From Selaginella tamariscina (taxonomy: Eukaryota > Streptophyta > Lycopodiopsida > Selaginellales > Selaginellaceae): a DNA stretch of 64,000 bases. The position numbers and the translations under genes are program-made. Location of the stretch: NCBI GenBank assembly GCA_003024785.1, contig PUQB01000255.1:156143-220142 (forward strand). Reading direction: 5' to 3'. Numbering within the stretch: the stretch's first letter is position 1; the number at the start of each line of letters is the position of its first letter. Shown piece after piece: positions 43,920 to 55,790 of the stretch. The notes beneath the pieces were generated by a model that was given only the letters and a program-made list of their open reading frames with translations, was not told the DNA's origin and ran no database searches.

Positions 43920-46900
43920 CTCTGCTGCAATTCATTAGCAATGGTGGACCTCCATCTCACTGAGCGATCGGCTTTGTAGAAAGTATATGACATCCGGGTT
44001 CAAGCCAAGCACACGACTATAGACGAAGTACATGTGTACACATGGGCTCCAACTTTTGCTCTTCTGGAAAGTAGAAACAACTGCATGTAGGATAAGTGCT
44101 GATAGTCACCTTTGCAGAGTCATTTCCTGTCGACACAACGAAAGCCTCCTTCCGTCCTCTAACTGTCACTTCAACATTTCTCACTTGACCTAAAAATGTC
44201 TTGGCCTTGTGAAAATTCTTCTCTATTCCTTAACATTTTTGTTGGAGTTCGGACCATGTGTCCTTCGAAAGGTGAAATTGTTGTAGATCCAGCTCCACGT
44301 GGTGGCGATGGTGTTTTATCTTTTGTCCCTCATCTACTCTTCTTGCCGTCCCCTGTAAACCTTCTAGAACAAAGCCTGCATCCTGTAATTCTTTGACCTC
44401 CTCACTTGTCAGCTTCGTTTCCTTGAGCACAGGCCAAACCGTTGGTGGTGTTGGAATTCTTGACTAAAGAATTTTGCCATTTGGCCACATGAAACACCCT
44501 GAATCTTTTGGGCAGAACCACATCATTTGTTGTACATACTCCTCATTCCCCAAGGCATCACTGTACATTCGTTTTCCGTAGAATCCTAGTGCTGGCACTC
44601 TACTTGGATAACCGATTGGTTTTTCCACATAAAGCAATTCCTTCCTGATTTCATCCCCAACACTTAACCTTACTGGATGCTTTGATTCGTCTAATGACCC
44701 ACACTGTTTCTGCAATCTCTCTCCAAAACCTCTTCAAACCTTAACCTCTTTCTCCTATTGTTTTGGACCACCCGCTCTGTGTCATCATGTCTGTGTGAAC
44801 TTCGAGCATTAGATTGTTCTGTTCTTGTGACTGTTCTCTTGACAGTTTGCACTCAAACGTTAGTGGTACTCGTGAACTCCGGGCTGGTCAAGTGTTCCTC
44901 GTCTTCCACTAGATTGATAATTGTTGATGGAGATACACTTTTCCCCTCAGAGAGTTTGCATTGCACTCGTTTCAACAGAGTTCCCTTCGAAGGACCTGAC
45001 CTGTATACCTCCCTTCTATTGCCGCTTTCACCTTCGCACTCTGCAGAACTGCATCGGTTAGGTCTAACATTGTCGCCTCCAATAGTGGTACTCTTTTGGC
45101 CAATCTTGCTCTTCTTGCTCTCGCGTGAATCACTTCAACATTGTTTTGTAGTTGGAACGCTCGCGAGTCCTTCTTCTGTCATGTCTCCCAATTCCACCAT
45201 GGAGATGTGGTTCTCATGTCTGATCCACCAAGACAGCCATGTCTTTAAAGCACGAATGTTTGACGCTCATCCTTCCCAAAAGACTCTAGAATTGCTAGTT
45301 GTTCTTTTTTAGATTGTTCATTCAGTGCTGCAGGCCAGGTACGAGCAAGCTTCATGTGTTCTTCGCGGTGTTTCTTCTGAGATCCATTTCTTTGTCACTT
45401 GACGCACGGATTGCATAAAGTGAAATAGACAGCTTCTTTCCCTTCCTTTCATCTTTGCTCCGTTATTGAATACTTGGCGCAAGGCTATCCATATCACTCC
45501 AGCCTCATCCGATATGAAACCAACAAAGTTTACATTCTCTAAACCCTGTTTTCTTACAAACCTCTAGCATTATGTTCAAGAACTTCAGCACTGCAACATT
45601 ATCTTTGCGTGAGCTATAGTGACCATGGATCTGACACTGTAAGAGAGCATTAGATAACAAAGATTAGAAAGTGTTATGAAGAGTTATACAACTTACAATG
45701 GTCATAAAGGTGTATTCCAATTGTCGCCCAGTCTGGTATAACAGTGTGTGTGGTCCAGAACAACCCATTGATCATGAAGGTCTCCTCCACTTTGACACCT
45801 TTTGATGTAGTCAACTTCCTGAACCCGGTCCCTCAACTGCCATTTTGAAAGATCAAAGGCTGCTCCTCAACACCATGCAGTTCCATCCCTGGAACATGTA
45901 TGACGGAATGAAAGGTATTGGCAACTTTGTCTTCAGCTCCAGAAGACCCTCGTAACCCTCTCTAAAGTGTGTCTCCTTCTGTCTTGATTGTGTAATCCAG
46001 TCCCGAGTCCTAAAGAAAAGGTCACGTTAGTGTGCCGAGATCTAAAGAAAAATACCTTCGATGGTTTGTAAGAGGTTCAAGTTTTGAGTAAACCAGTGTA
46101 CGAGACTTCTCCTCCTTCCTTGAAAAGTTCTTTAAAGATGAGTTCACGTGCAGCTTGAAACTCAATCACTCATTGATTGGTTCGCGGACTGCTCTTTACC
46201 ACATTGCTGACACTAGATCTGGCACGCTGAACGTTTGAAGCTGACACTGAGGTGCTAACTGGATGCTGATGAACACCTATGTGAATGAACAACCTTGTAA
46301 AAGAAATGTCGTCTAGCAGAATGTAGTACACATAAGTCGGAAAAGTGTGCACTAGTAATGGCTCCTCTCCACAATGCTTACATTTCATGCCTTTTACTTT
46401 GCCTGACTTAGTTGTCTTCGCCTTCTCCATAGCACCCTTGAAGTGACATTCATTTGCTTTCTTCTCAAAAGCCAAGTAGGGGCAGGTAGGATTGATGCAT
46501 TTGAGATGTCCGACACATGAACTTTGATTGACTCGCACCGGAACATGCCAGTGTGTTGTGCTCGGGTTTGTCCAATGGTAGCATCCATCCTTCCGATTCA
46601 TCCCCAAGTACTTCTCTATGCTTTCTTTCTTTGGAGGAAGTTCGTAAATGACATTTCCATTGTATATCTGCGGTAGTTGAGAGACTCGTTTAACTTCATA
46701 CGAACCAATGAGATCCTTCCCTATCCTACATTTGTCTGCTCTTAGAAGACACACCAGCATGGATTCCTCACTCTCCTTTGTCCACAACCTGAACAACGGG
46801 CCCTTTGCCGGGCACAATGTGTAAAAGACAAACTGTTTAATGCATTGCCTTCTGGTAACAACTCCACATCTTCTCCAAAACTCGCAGAAACTGACATCAA

Positions 46901-47032
46901 TTGAACCACATATATATTGAACCAACAAGGAATGTTGAAAGCAAAGTGAAGATCATGTTCAAGCACAAAAGCATTTTCATCTTCATCAACTGGAAAATCT
47001 TTGTCAATGCCTTCATAGGTAACTCTGGCCAT
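43920..47032 (-). pseudogene. B2 MULE transposase, decayed
   Basis: Start at 47032 (MARVTYEGIDKDFPVDEDE). The zinc-finger exon is intact here (46928-46170), including the piece missing from B1: ADKCRIGKDLIGSYEVKRV, then GMNRKDGCYHW, SSCVGHLKCINPTCPYL and MKCKHCGEEPLLVHT. The catalytic exons are present but frame-shifted in several places. A degraded SWIM region remains at 43920-44200. Useful mainly to show the intact N-terminal layout. Confidence 0.8.
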
Positions 47033-47459
47033 AACAACGCAAGGAGAAAGCTCGGTGGTTTAAGAAAGCAAAGCAAAAGATTAAACACACTCTTGTTTGT
47101 CAAGAAAAATTATAATCGTTGATAATAAACGTGAACACACTTTTGTATATAATTAATTCTACATTGCCTAGCTCACAGTGTTCTTAATGCTATCCTCTTT
47201 AGTATCACCAATGTAATTTAATTATTACCTTTTATGATTTGAAATATCTTCACCTTTACCAATTATTCACATATTTTAATATTAACCCTAAATTTTAATG
47301 TCACATTTATTCCGTAGGGTTTACTATTTTCATTGCGGCTAGGGTTTTTTGGTAGATAGGGTTTATTGTTTCCATTGCGGCTAGGGTTTTTTCTATCTCA
47401 TTCTGATATTTGAAATCTGCTCCAAGGGGCCTGAGAGGAGCGGCACCATCCATTTCCAG

Positions 47460-50450
47460 GGAAAGCGAAGTATGAAGTAGTACCAATTGAGCAGGAGCAG
47501 CCTCCATCAACCATCAGAGATTTCCCAGAGAGCTCGTCGTAGTTGCCTCCTTCATCTACTGAGGTTGTAGTCTTGAACGAGCAAGTGCAGATGACAGAGG
47601 CAGTTGAAGCTCTTTCTTCTTTTAGTGAGGACGACTTGGAGGAGGTAGTCAGCAAAAAGAGAGGCCGTGGGAAAGCTGATCCAAAAGGCAAGAAGGTGAA
47701 GAGCGATAAGTAGCCAAGGAGTTATACAGCATATCGGCCAGCCTGCATTTGGAGAGCTTAGTGAACCTGCTCGACAAAATTACTATCAAGGGACTTGGTG
47801 ATCCTCCTGATGTGCCAATCTATAGAATGCATTCGAACGAGGTGGTTCGACGAGTGAACCCAGGGGACTTGGACAGCTGGTGTCATCGTTGAAGAAGGCT
47901 GGTTATCTACGCAACACGGCCTTGTTCATTCTATCCATCGGAGATCCACTCACTGCTGAGGAGCTATCGGAGCTGTCGAAGGACACGGTTCAATACGAGC
48001 AGCACCGGTCTTTCGAGCAAGCTCTTACTCAGCCAGAGTACAAATAGTGGGCTTCAGGCTTGTCAAACCAGAAGTTCAGCTATTGGGACGGGAACCATAG
48101 GCTACAGGCTTTGCAGAAGCTCTACCGGGAGATGTAGAGGACAACCAACGATGGGCTATTTGTGTTCGATCGAGTTTTATCTCCATAAGAACCTCGACAA
48201 TCTTCAACTGGTTTCGATGTTCCAATCGATAAACATGTGAGTATTTTCTTTCTTTTCGTTAAGAGTCTAGACTTACAGTTTCAATGAACAGATCTTCAGC
48301 AACATCTGTGGAAACAACACTACCACATATTCTCCTTGCTATAAAGGCGGTCTGCACTAGTACTAAAGGAACTCAAAAATCCTTGAGTCACTCACGGAGG
48401 TTGATCGTCTTGAGGTGCGAAGTGGAAGGAGAGTGCAACAGGAAAGACGGCTTGGCATCCTCTTCCAAACCTGATCTGCACAAAGATCCTTTTCAAGGTA
48501 ACCTTCGGTTTGATTGATAGGAAAGAAGTTTTTAACTTATTCTATGAGATCGACGATGATCTCACAAGCAGTCACCAGTGCTAAAGGCAATCCACAGCTT
48601 GAATTGAACCTGAAGCAGCTAGTGTACAAGAAGCATGACAAGCGTATGCACAAGTTCCTCTCTATCATAGACCCAGAGTTGGGGGAGGAGTGGTTCCAGA
48701 AGGTGACGAACATCTCTCATAAGTAGTGTCGTTGGATGGGCATTGGAAGCTGTACACGATGTCAAAGGCAAGATTTCAAACATGCTGTGACTCCGATACT
48801 TGAACAAGCTCACTCGTCTTGAATCCAAGGCAGAACAACAGACACTTGGGCTACTAGGGACAAAGAGTGGATCAAGTGGTTCACCTTGGACTTGTATTGG
48901 AAGGCTGTGCGCGAGGAAGCCATTCAGATCCTTAAGGGACTACGAGAGGATGGTGAAGAAGTTGGAAGGATGTCGACTTCATGAGCTGGTTTGACGAGAT
49001 GTGAACTCGAAGCAAGTGCTGGTCTTTCAGCCCTTCCATGACTGCATACGATTCACTTATTCGATGGAGCCGAATGAGTTTCTGGAGTGTGAGGAGTCTG
49101 CGCGTCGATGATATGGAGTAAGCTTTCATTCAACATTGCTACTACTAATTTGTGTTATAGGTTCATACTAGCGAAGAAAATGGCTCCATCTCAACATGAA
49201 GCTGTGGATAGATCATACAAGCGAGCCTCACATGTGGTCGAAGAGCAGAGGAGCTCTAACACCATTCGAACCGAGATGTTCCATTTGGCTCGACTGTCCG
49301 TCGCAGCAGCCACCAACTTGGGAGAGCTCACTATTCAAGTGCATGCCAATGATCTTCTAGCGATTGTTTGGGAGCCGGACGAAGTAGAGGCTATCAAGAA
49401 GAGCAAGATGAAGAAGACGGTGCGGAAGACAACTACACCTGCAAAGGGATCGGGAGCGGGACCAAGCTCTTCTACAGCACCTCCGCCGGCATCGACTTTA
49501 CAATCAATGAGGTACAGCCACTTGTAGCTAGTTTGGACATCAAGGACGACCTGATGACCTTCATCCCGACCCTGACTGCATCCCGTGGATCCTACGACCT
49601 GGTGTGTGCGATATGGAGGAGATGAGCAGGTCTTTCTTCGAGCCAGGTGTTTCCCAGACAGAGGTGTACACCAAGCTCCAACAACAGTTGACAAACTACA
49701 TACGATTGAGTCACAAACGGTGTTCCAGGAAGTGGCAGGTGAATACGGCTTCAACCTCATCATCTTCGACTTGCCCAATGAGCTTGTATATGGAGGTGCT
49801 AGCATCAACAAGGACATTGTGCAGCTAGATCCAGTGAAGTTTGAGGAGGCCTTGCAGTTCAATGGAATGCACTTGGCAGCGAGTGGTTTCATGGTCGTCT
49901 TTGAGACTTCTCCTTCTGTTTTGGCGGTGATTCAGGTGGCTGCGGTAATCTAGCTATTTATGTTCAAGTTTAACTTGGTCTATGTGGCAGGATAACTTGT
50001 TGGTTCTCTTGGTGTTGCAAAGCTCTGAGAAGAAGTCGAAGAAGCCAAACCTCTGGCATTGACGAACACGATCCTCGTCGATACTACCGACCATTTTAGG
50101 AGGCTTGGTAAGGAAGTACTTTCCTTTGTCTATCCTAATGGAAGTTTGTACAGGATGATGATTCAACCGAAGAGTGTTCGACTCATGCAGCTTTTGATCA
50201 AGCGTCTTAGTAGACTTGGCGACCTAGTCTGGGATATTGGTTCCAGAACTGGATCATCGTTGTTAGTTACCATCGAGCTTGAAAGGAATATTATAGGAAC
50301 TGAGAAGAGTTTTGAACTCTCTAGGTTGGCAACAAACAAGCTCGCAGAGAACATTGACCAGAGGAAATACCTACTCAGACACCTCCACGTCCAAGCCTAG
50401 CTGGTGGTTCGAGAACTGCAGCTTTACTTAAGATGAAGAAGAAACTTTAG
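47460..50450 (+). pseudogene. B2 ParB-MTase-like gene, decayed
   Basis: Aligned with 39400-42475 of B1 without its first about 50 codons. Stops and indels occur throughout the ParB half, for example TAG within the block for residues about 130-135 (47710). The methyltransferase half is better preserved: FNLIIFDLPNELVYGG, QPKSVRLMQLLIKRL, GDLVWDIGSRTGSSLL (one Gly of motif I changed to Arg). The terminal stop is at 50448-50450. Confidence 0.8.
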
Positions 50451-50628
50451 CTAATGTGTATTGAGTAATAAATTAAAGCTAATATAAAAAAGAATAAGGT
50501 AGAAATACAACGGGTTTTTTTTTTGCCGACTGAGGCCAATATTGCTAACCAGAAAGAATATTCTAAAATATTCTAGAATATTCTAGATTCGAGCCCAAGC
50601 CTCCAAAATGGTGGCACTCCGCTTCATC

Positions 50629-51379
50629 CATATTTGGCAGAACATTGGTCCAGAAACTAAGGCAGTTGTGATGTTGGTGAATCAGCAATTTTGTCTTGCT
50701 CAGGTATTTCTGTTATTCCAGATTGAAAAAAATTCACTATATGTTCCTTAGCGAACTCTTTTTGGGAGGTTCTAGCTGTTGGAACACAATGTGCTGTGTT
50801 ATACATATTCCTTTTCTTAAATTTCTTTCTTACATTTTTTCCACTGTTCCGTGTTAAGAATTTCTTCTGTGTGATGAAGCTCCCTTCAATCAGATAAGTT
50901 TTTTGTTTAATTGTTTGGTTTCTAAATAGCACATTGTATTGGAGCTTATAGACATGGTAATTTTATAAGGTTGTTCTTCGCAATTTGTATTCACTTTTGA
51001 TAATGTTTTGTTCATCAGGTTGAAAAACTATTTTCAACTGAACGTTGTGCACCAAATTCTTCCTGCGCAAGAAAAGCAATTAGCCGGGACTTGATTATGT
51101 TAAATCCACCCTGTGCAGTCTACAGCGGTCTCACAACATAAGAAGTTTGACACTAGTGGGCTTTTGAATAGGTTGTCTCTTCTTTTGTTAAGACAGTGTT
51201 TTTGACTTATGTGTATGTATTTGCCTTGCTGCTCGAGATTCTTTTCTATATATCCTAATGTGCAGCTTCCTCAACATTTTCCAGTTTCGCAGTCCACCAT
51301 ACTGCACTGGAACATTTCAATGCTTCAGCAGCCTACTATTATATAAAGCCAGCTTTTGTCCCTCGCTTCATCCAGCAAC
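50629..51379 (+). promoter_or_regulatory. Host DNA between B2 and B3: upstream region of the peroxidase
   Basis: No repeat of A or B type. It ends with a clear TATA box TATATAAA at 51340-51347, 33 bases before the peroxidase ATG, consistent with a transcription start around 51370 and a very short leader. The first 90 bases contain an open stretch (HIWQNIGPETKAVVMLVNQQ) continuous with 43600-43640 across B2; family unknown. Confidence 0.55.
51340..51347 (+). promoter_or_regulatory. TATA box of the peroxidase gene
   Basis: TATATAAA followed by GCCAGC; the ATG at 51380 is the first downstream. Confidence 0.6.
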
Positions 51380-51672
51380 ATGGCTTTCAAGCAGCATTTT
51401 GTTCGGGTCTCGGCGCTCCGGCTCAGGAGGCTTTGGAATATTCTAGTATATTCGCAGATATTCTGAGTATGTTCTAGCATATTTTAGAATATTCTCTAGA
51501 ATATTTTTTGATATAAGTGTTTTTAATATGCCGAATGGCTTAATATTTGCCGACCAACAAATAAATCATAAAGTTTTAGAATTTTTTTGAATACTTTATA
51601 AAAAAGTTCAATAAGTTACTATTCAAACAAAGCATTTTTATGTATACCATTTATCCTTGTAGCACTAGTGGG

Positions 51673-54600
51673 TCATGAACTCTGTTTGCAATTCACCAGT
51701 AAATGGTGGACCTCCGTCTCACTAAGCGAGTGCCTTTGTAGAAAGTATGTGACGTCCGAGTTCAAACCAAGCACACGGCTGTAGACAAAGTACATGTGTA
51801 CACATGGGCTCCAACTTTTGCTCTTTTGAAAGGTAGAACAACTGCATGTAAGATAAGTACTGATAGTCACCTTTGCAGAGTCATTTCCTGCTGACACAAT
51901 GAAAGCCTCCTTTTGTCCTCTAACTGTCACTTCAAATTCTCACTCGACCTAAAAATGTCTTGGCCTTGTGGAAATTCTTCTATTGTTCCTTAGACATTTT
52001 TGTTGGAGTCTAGACCATGCGTCCTTCGAAAGGTGGAATTGTTGTAGATCCAGCTCCACGTGGTGGCGATGGTGTTTTGTCCTTCTAACTCTCATCTACT
52101 CTTCCTGCCGTCCCCTGTAAACCTTCCAGAACAAAGCCTGCATCTTGTAGTTGTCTGACCTCCTAACTTGTCAGCTTCGTTTCCTTGAGCACAGGCCAAA
52201 CCGTTGGTGGTGTTGGAATTCTTGACTAAAGAATTTTGCCATTTGGTCGCATGAAACACCCTGAATTTCTTGGGCAGAACCACATCATCTGTTGTACATA
52301 CTCCTCATTCCCCAAGGCATCAATGTACATTATTTTTTCGTAGAATCCTGGTGTTGGCACTCTGCTTGGATAACCGATTGGTTTTCCACACAGAGCAATT
52401 CCTTCCTGATTCATCCCCAAACACTTAACCTTACTAGATGCTCTAATTTATCTGATGGCCCACTCTGTTTGTGCAATCTCTCTCTCCAAAACCTTAACCT
52501 CTTTCCTCTTGTTGTTTTGGACCACCTGCTCACATCATGTATGTGTGAACGTCGAGCATCAGACTGTTTTGTTCCTGTGACTGTTCTTTTGACAGTTTGC
52601 ACTCAAACGTTAGTGGTACTCGTGAACTCCGAGCTGGTCAAGTGTTCCTCGTCTTCCACCAGATTGATAATTGTTGATGGAGATACACTTTTCCCCTCAA
52701 AGAGTTTTCATTGCACTCGTTTCAACAGAGTTTTCTTTTGAAGGACCTGACCTTGTATACCTCCCTTCTATTGCCACTTTCACCTTTGCACTCTGCAAAA
52801 CTGCATCGGTGAGGTCTAACATTGTCGCCTCCAGTAGTGGTACTCTTTTTGCCAATCTTGCTCTTCTTGCTCTCACGTGAATCACTTCAGCATTGTTTGT
52901 AGTTGGAATGCCTCGTGAGTCCTTCTTCTATCATGTCTCCCAGTTCCACCATGAAGATGTGGTCCGCATGCCTGATCTACCAAGATAGCCATGTCTTCAA
53001 AGCACGAATGTTTAATGCTCATCCTTCCCAAAAAGACTCGAGAATTGTTAGTTGTTCTTTTTAGATTGTTCATTCAGTGCTGCAGGCCAGGCATGAGCAA
53101 GCTTCATGTGTTCTTTGCGGTGTTCTTTTGCAATCCATTTTTTTGTCACCTGACGCACGGATTGCATAAAGTGAAATAGACAGCTTCTTTCCCTTCCTTT
53201 CATCTTTGCTCCGTTATTGAATACTTGGCACAAAGCTATCCATATGCTCTAGCCTCATCCGACATGAAACCACAAAGTTTACATTCTCCAAACCCTGTTT
53301 CTTACAAACCTTTAGCATTGTGTTCAAGAACTTCAGTACTGCAACATTTCTTTGCAGCACATATATGCGTAAGCTATAGTGACCATGGATCTGACACTGT
53401 AAAGAGCATTAGATAACAAAGATTAGAAAGTGTTATGAAGAGTTATACAACTTACAATGGGTCATAAAGGTGTATTCCAATTGTCGCCCAGTCTGGTATA
53501 CAGTGTGTGTGGTCCAAAACAACCCATTGATCATGAAGGTCTCCTCCACTTTGACACCTTCTAATGTAGTCAACTCCTGAACCCGGTCCCTCAAATGCCA
53601 TTTTGAAGATCAAAGGCTGCTCCTCAGCACCATGCAGTTCCATCTCTGGAACATGTATGACGTGAATGAAAGTATTGGCAACTTTGTCTTCAGCTCCAGA
53701 AGACCCTCGTAACCCTCTCTAAAGTGTGTCTCCTTCTGTCTTGATTGTGTAATCCAGTCCCGAGTCCTAAAGAAAAGGTCACGTTAGTGTGCCAAGATCT
53801 AAAGAAAAATACCTTCCATGGTTTGTAAGAGGTTCAAGTTTTGAGAGTAAACCAGTGTACGAGACTTTTCCTCCTTCCTTGAAAAGTTCTTCAAAGATGA
53901 GTTCACGTGCAGCTTGAAACTCAATCACTCATTGATTGGTTCGTAGACTGCTCTTTACCACATTGCTGACACTAGATCTGGCACGCTGAACATTTGAAGC
54001 TGACACTGAGGGGCTGACTGGATGCTGATGAACACCTATGTGAATGAACAACCTTGTAAAAGAAATGTTGTCTGGCAAAATGTAGTACACATAAGCCGAA
54101 CAAGTGTGCACTAGCAATGGCTCCTCTTCACAATGCTTACATTTCATGCCTTTACTTTGCCTGACTCAGTTGTCTTTGCCTTCTCCACAGCACCCTTGAA
54201 GTGACATTCATTTACTTTCTTCTCAAAAGCCAAGTAGGGGCAGGTAGCATTGATGCATTTGAGATGTCCAACACATGAACTTTGATTGACTCGCGCCGGA
54301 ACATGCCAGTGTGTTGTGCTCGGTCTGTCCAATGGTAGCAGCCATCCTTGCGATTCATCCCAAGTACTTCTCTATGCTTTCTTTCTTTGGAGGAAGTTCG
54401 TAAATGACATTTCCATTGTATATCCGGTAGTTGAGAGACTCGTTTAACTTCATACGAACCAATGAGATCCTTCCCTATCCTACATTTGTCTGCTCTTAGA
54501 AGACACACCAGCATGGATTCCTCACGCTCCTTTGTCCGCAACCTGAACAATGGGCCCTTTGCCGGGCACAATGTGTAAAAGACAAACTAGTTTGATGCAT

Positions 54601-54786
54601 TGCCTTCTGGTACACAACTCCACATCTTCTCTAAAACTCGCAGAAACTGACATCAATTGAACCACATGTATATTGAACCAACAAGGAATGTTGAAAGCAA
54701 AGTGAAGATCATGTTCAAACACAAAAGCATTTCATCTTCATCGACTGGGAAATCTTTGTCAATGCTTCATAGGTAACTCTGGCCAT
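51673..54786 (-). pseudogene. B3 MULE transposase with SWIM finger
   Basis: Start at 54786. Same layout as B1 (zinc finger, WVVLDHTHCIPDW, SWIM at the C end). The SWIM motif is clear at 51.7-51.9 kb: CSCSTFQKSKSWSPCVHMYF, the CxC...CxH zinc ligands seen at the C terminus of many MULE transposases, followed by about 45 residues to the stop at 51673. Frame breaks in the central exons (52.2-53.4 kb) make this copy non-coding as it stands. Confidence 0.83.
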
Positions 54787-55199
54787 GACAACGCAAGGAG
54801 AAAGCTCGGTGGTTTAGAAAGTAAAGCAAAAGATTAAACACACTCTCGTTCGCCAAAAAAATTATAATCGTTGATAATAAACAAACACACTTTTGATATA
54901 ATTAATTCTATCGTCTTAATGCTGTCCTCTTTAGTATCACAGATGTAATTTAATTATTACCTTTTATGATATGAAATATCTTCACCTTTACCAATTATTC
55001 ACATATTTTAATATTAACCCTAAATTTAATGCCGGCTAGGGTTTTTTGGTAAATAGGGTTTACTGTTTCCATTGCAGCTAGGGTTTTTTAATCTCAGATC
55101 TGATATCTGAAATCTCCTCCAAGGGGCCTGAGAGGAGCGGCGCCATCCATTTCGAGTTGATTCGTGTAGCTCTCAAGTAAACCATTGAGATTTCTGAGT

Positions 55200-55780
55200 A
55201 TCCATATCACAATGTGTTTTTTTTTTATGTTAGAGTTAAAGGGTCTTCCCATTTGTGCCGTCTGAGAGAGATGGCACCATCCTGGCTCAGTCGGTAGCCA
55301 CAAGGTCTGTTCAATTTCTTTTTTTTTTAATTTATGGCTCAAGTATCCATATCACAATGTTTTTTTTTCTATGCCAGAGTTAAAGGGTTTTCCCATTTGT
55401 GCCATCTAAGAGAGACGACACCATTTTGGCTTAATCGGCAGCCATAAGGTTTGTTCAATTTCTTTTTCTTTAATTTTGACTCAAGTATCCATATCACAAT
55501 TGTTTTTTTTTATGCCAGAGTTAAAGGGTCTTCCCATTTGTGCTGTCTAAGAGGACGGCACATCCTAGCTCAGTCGACATGCTTCTTACATCATCTCGTC
55601 TATGCTGTCTGAGAGGGTCAGCACCAACCAGTCTCAGTCGTAGGTTTTGCTCATCTACTTTTCTGTGCCAACTGAGAGGGTCGGCACCATCTAGCCTGAG
55701 TCGGCAACCACAATAGTCATCTTTGGTTTTTGTTTTTCCTTTTGTCTCCAAATCAATTGACTTGTGTGTTTGCTTTCCAG
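55200..55780 (+). repeat. Mini-exon array in the B3 leader (three or more units)
   Basis: Units beginning AGAGTTAAAGGGTCTTCCC at about 55230, 55376 and 55517, period about 145 bp, each with the GTGCCGTCTGAGAGAGA...GGCTCAGTCGG core and CACAAGGT or CATAAGGT donor. Compared with B1 the stems are more degenerate and the unit differs slightly (GTTAAAGGG), so the array has evolved as a block within each copy. Confidence 0.75.
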
Positions 55781-55790
55781 AGTTTGCAAA

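Larger units (their letters stand above)
43649..50620 (+). mobile_element. Element B, copy B2
   Basis: 6,972 bp. Left end GGGTCTCGGCGAAAAGGAGG; right end read inward GGAGTGCCACCATTTTGGAG. Exact 8-bp duplication GCTTCATC at 43641-43648 and 50621-50628. Same gene order as B1, but the leader array and the 5' end of the ParB-MTase gene are mostly deleted (near 47400-47500), and both genes carry many frame breaks. The oldest-looking of the three. Confidence 0.9.
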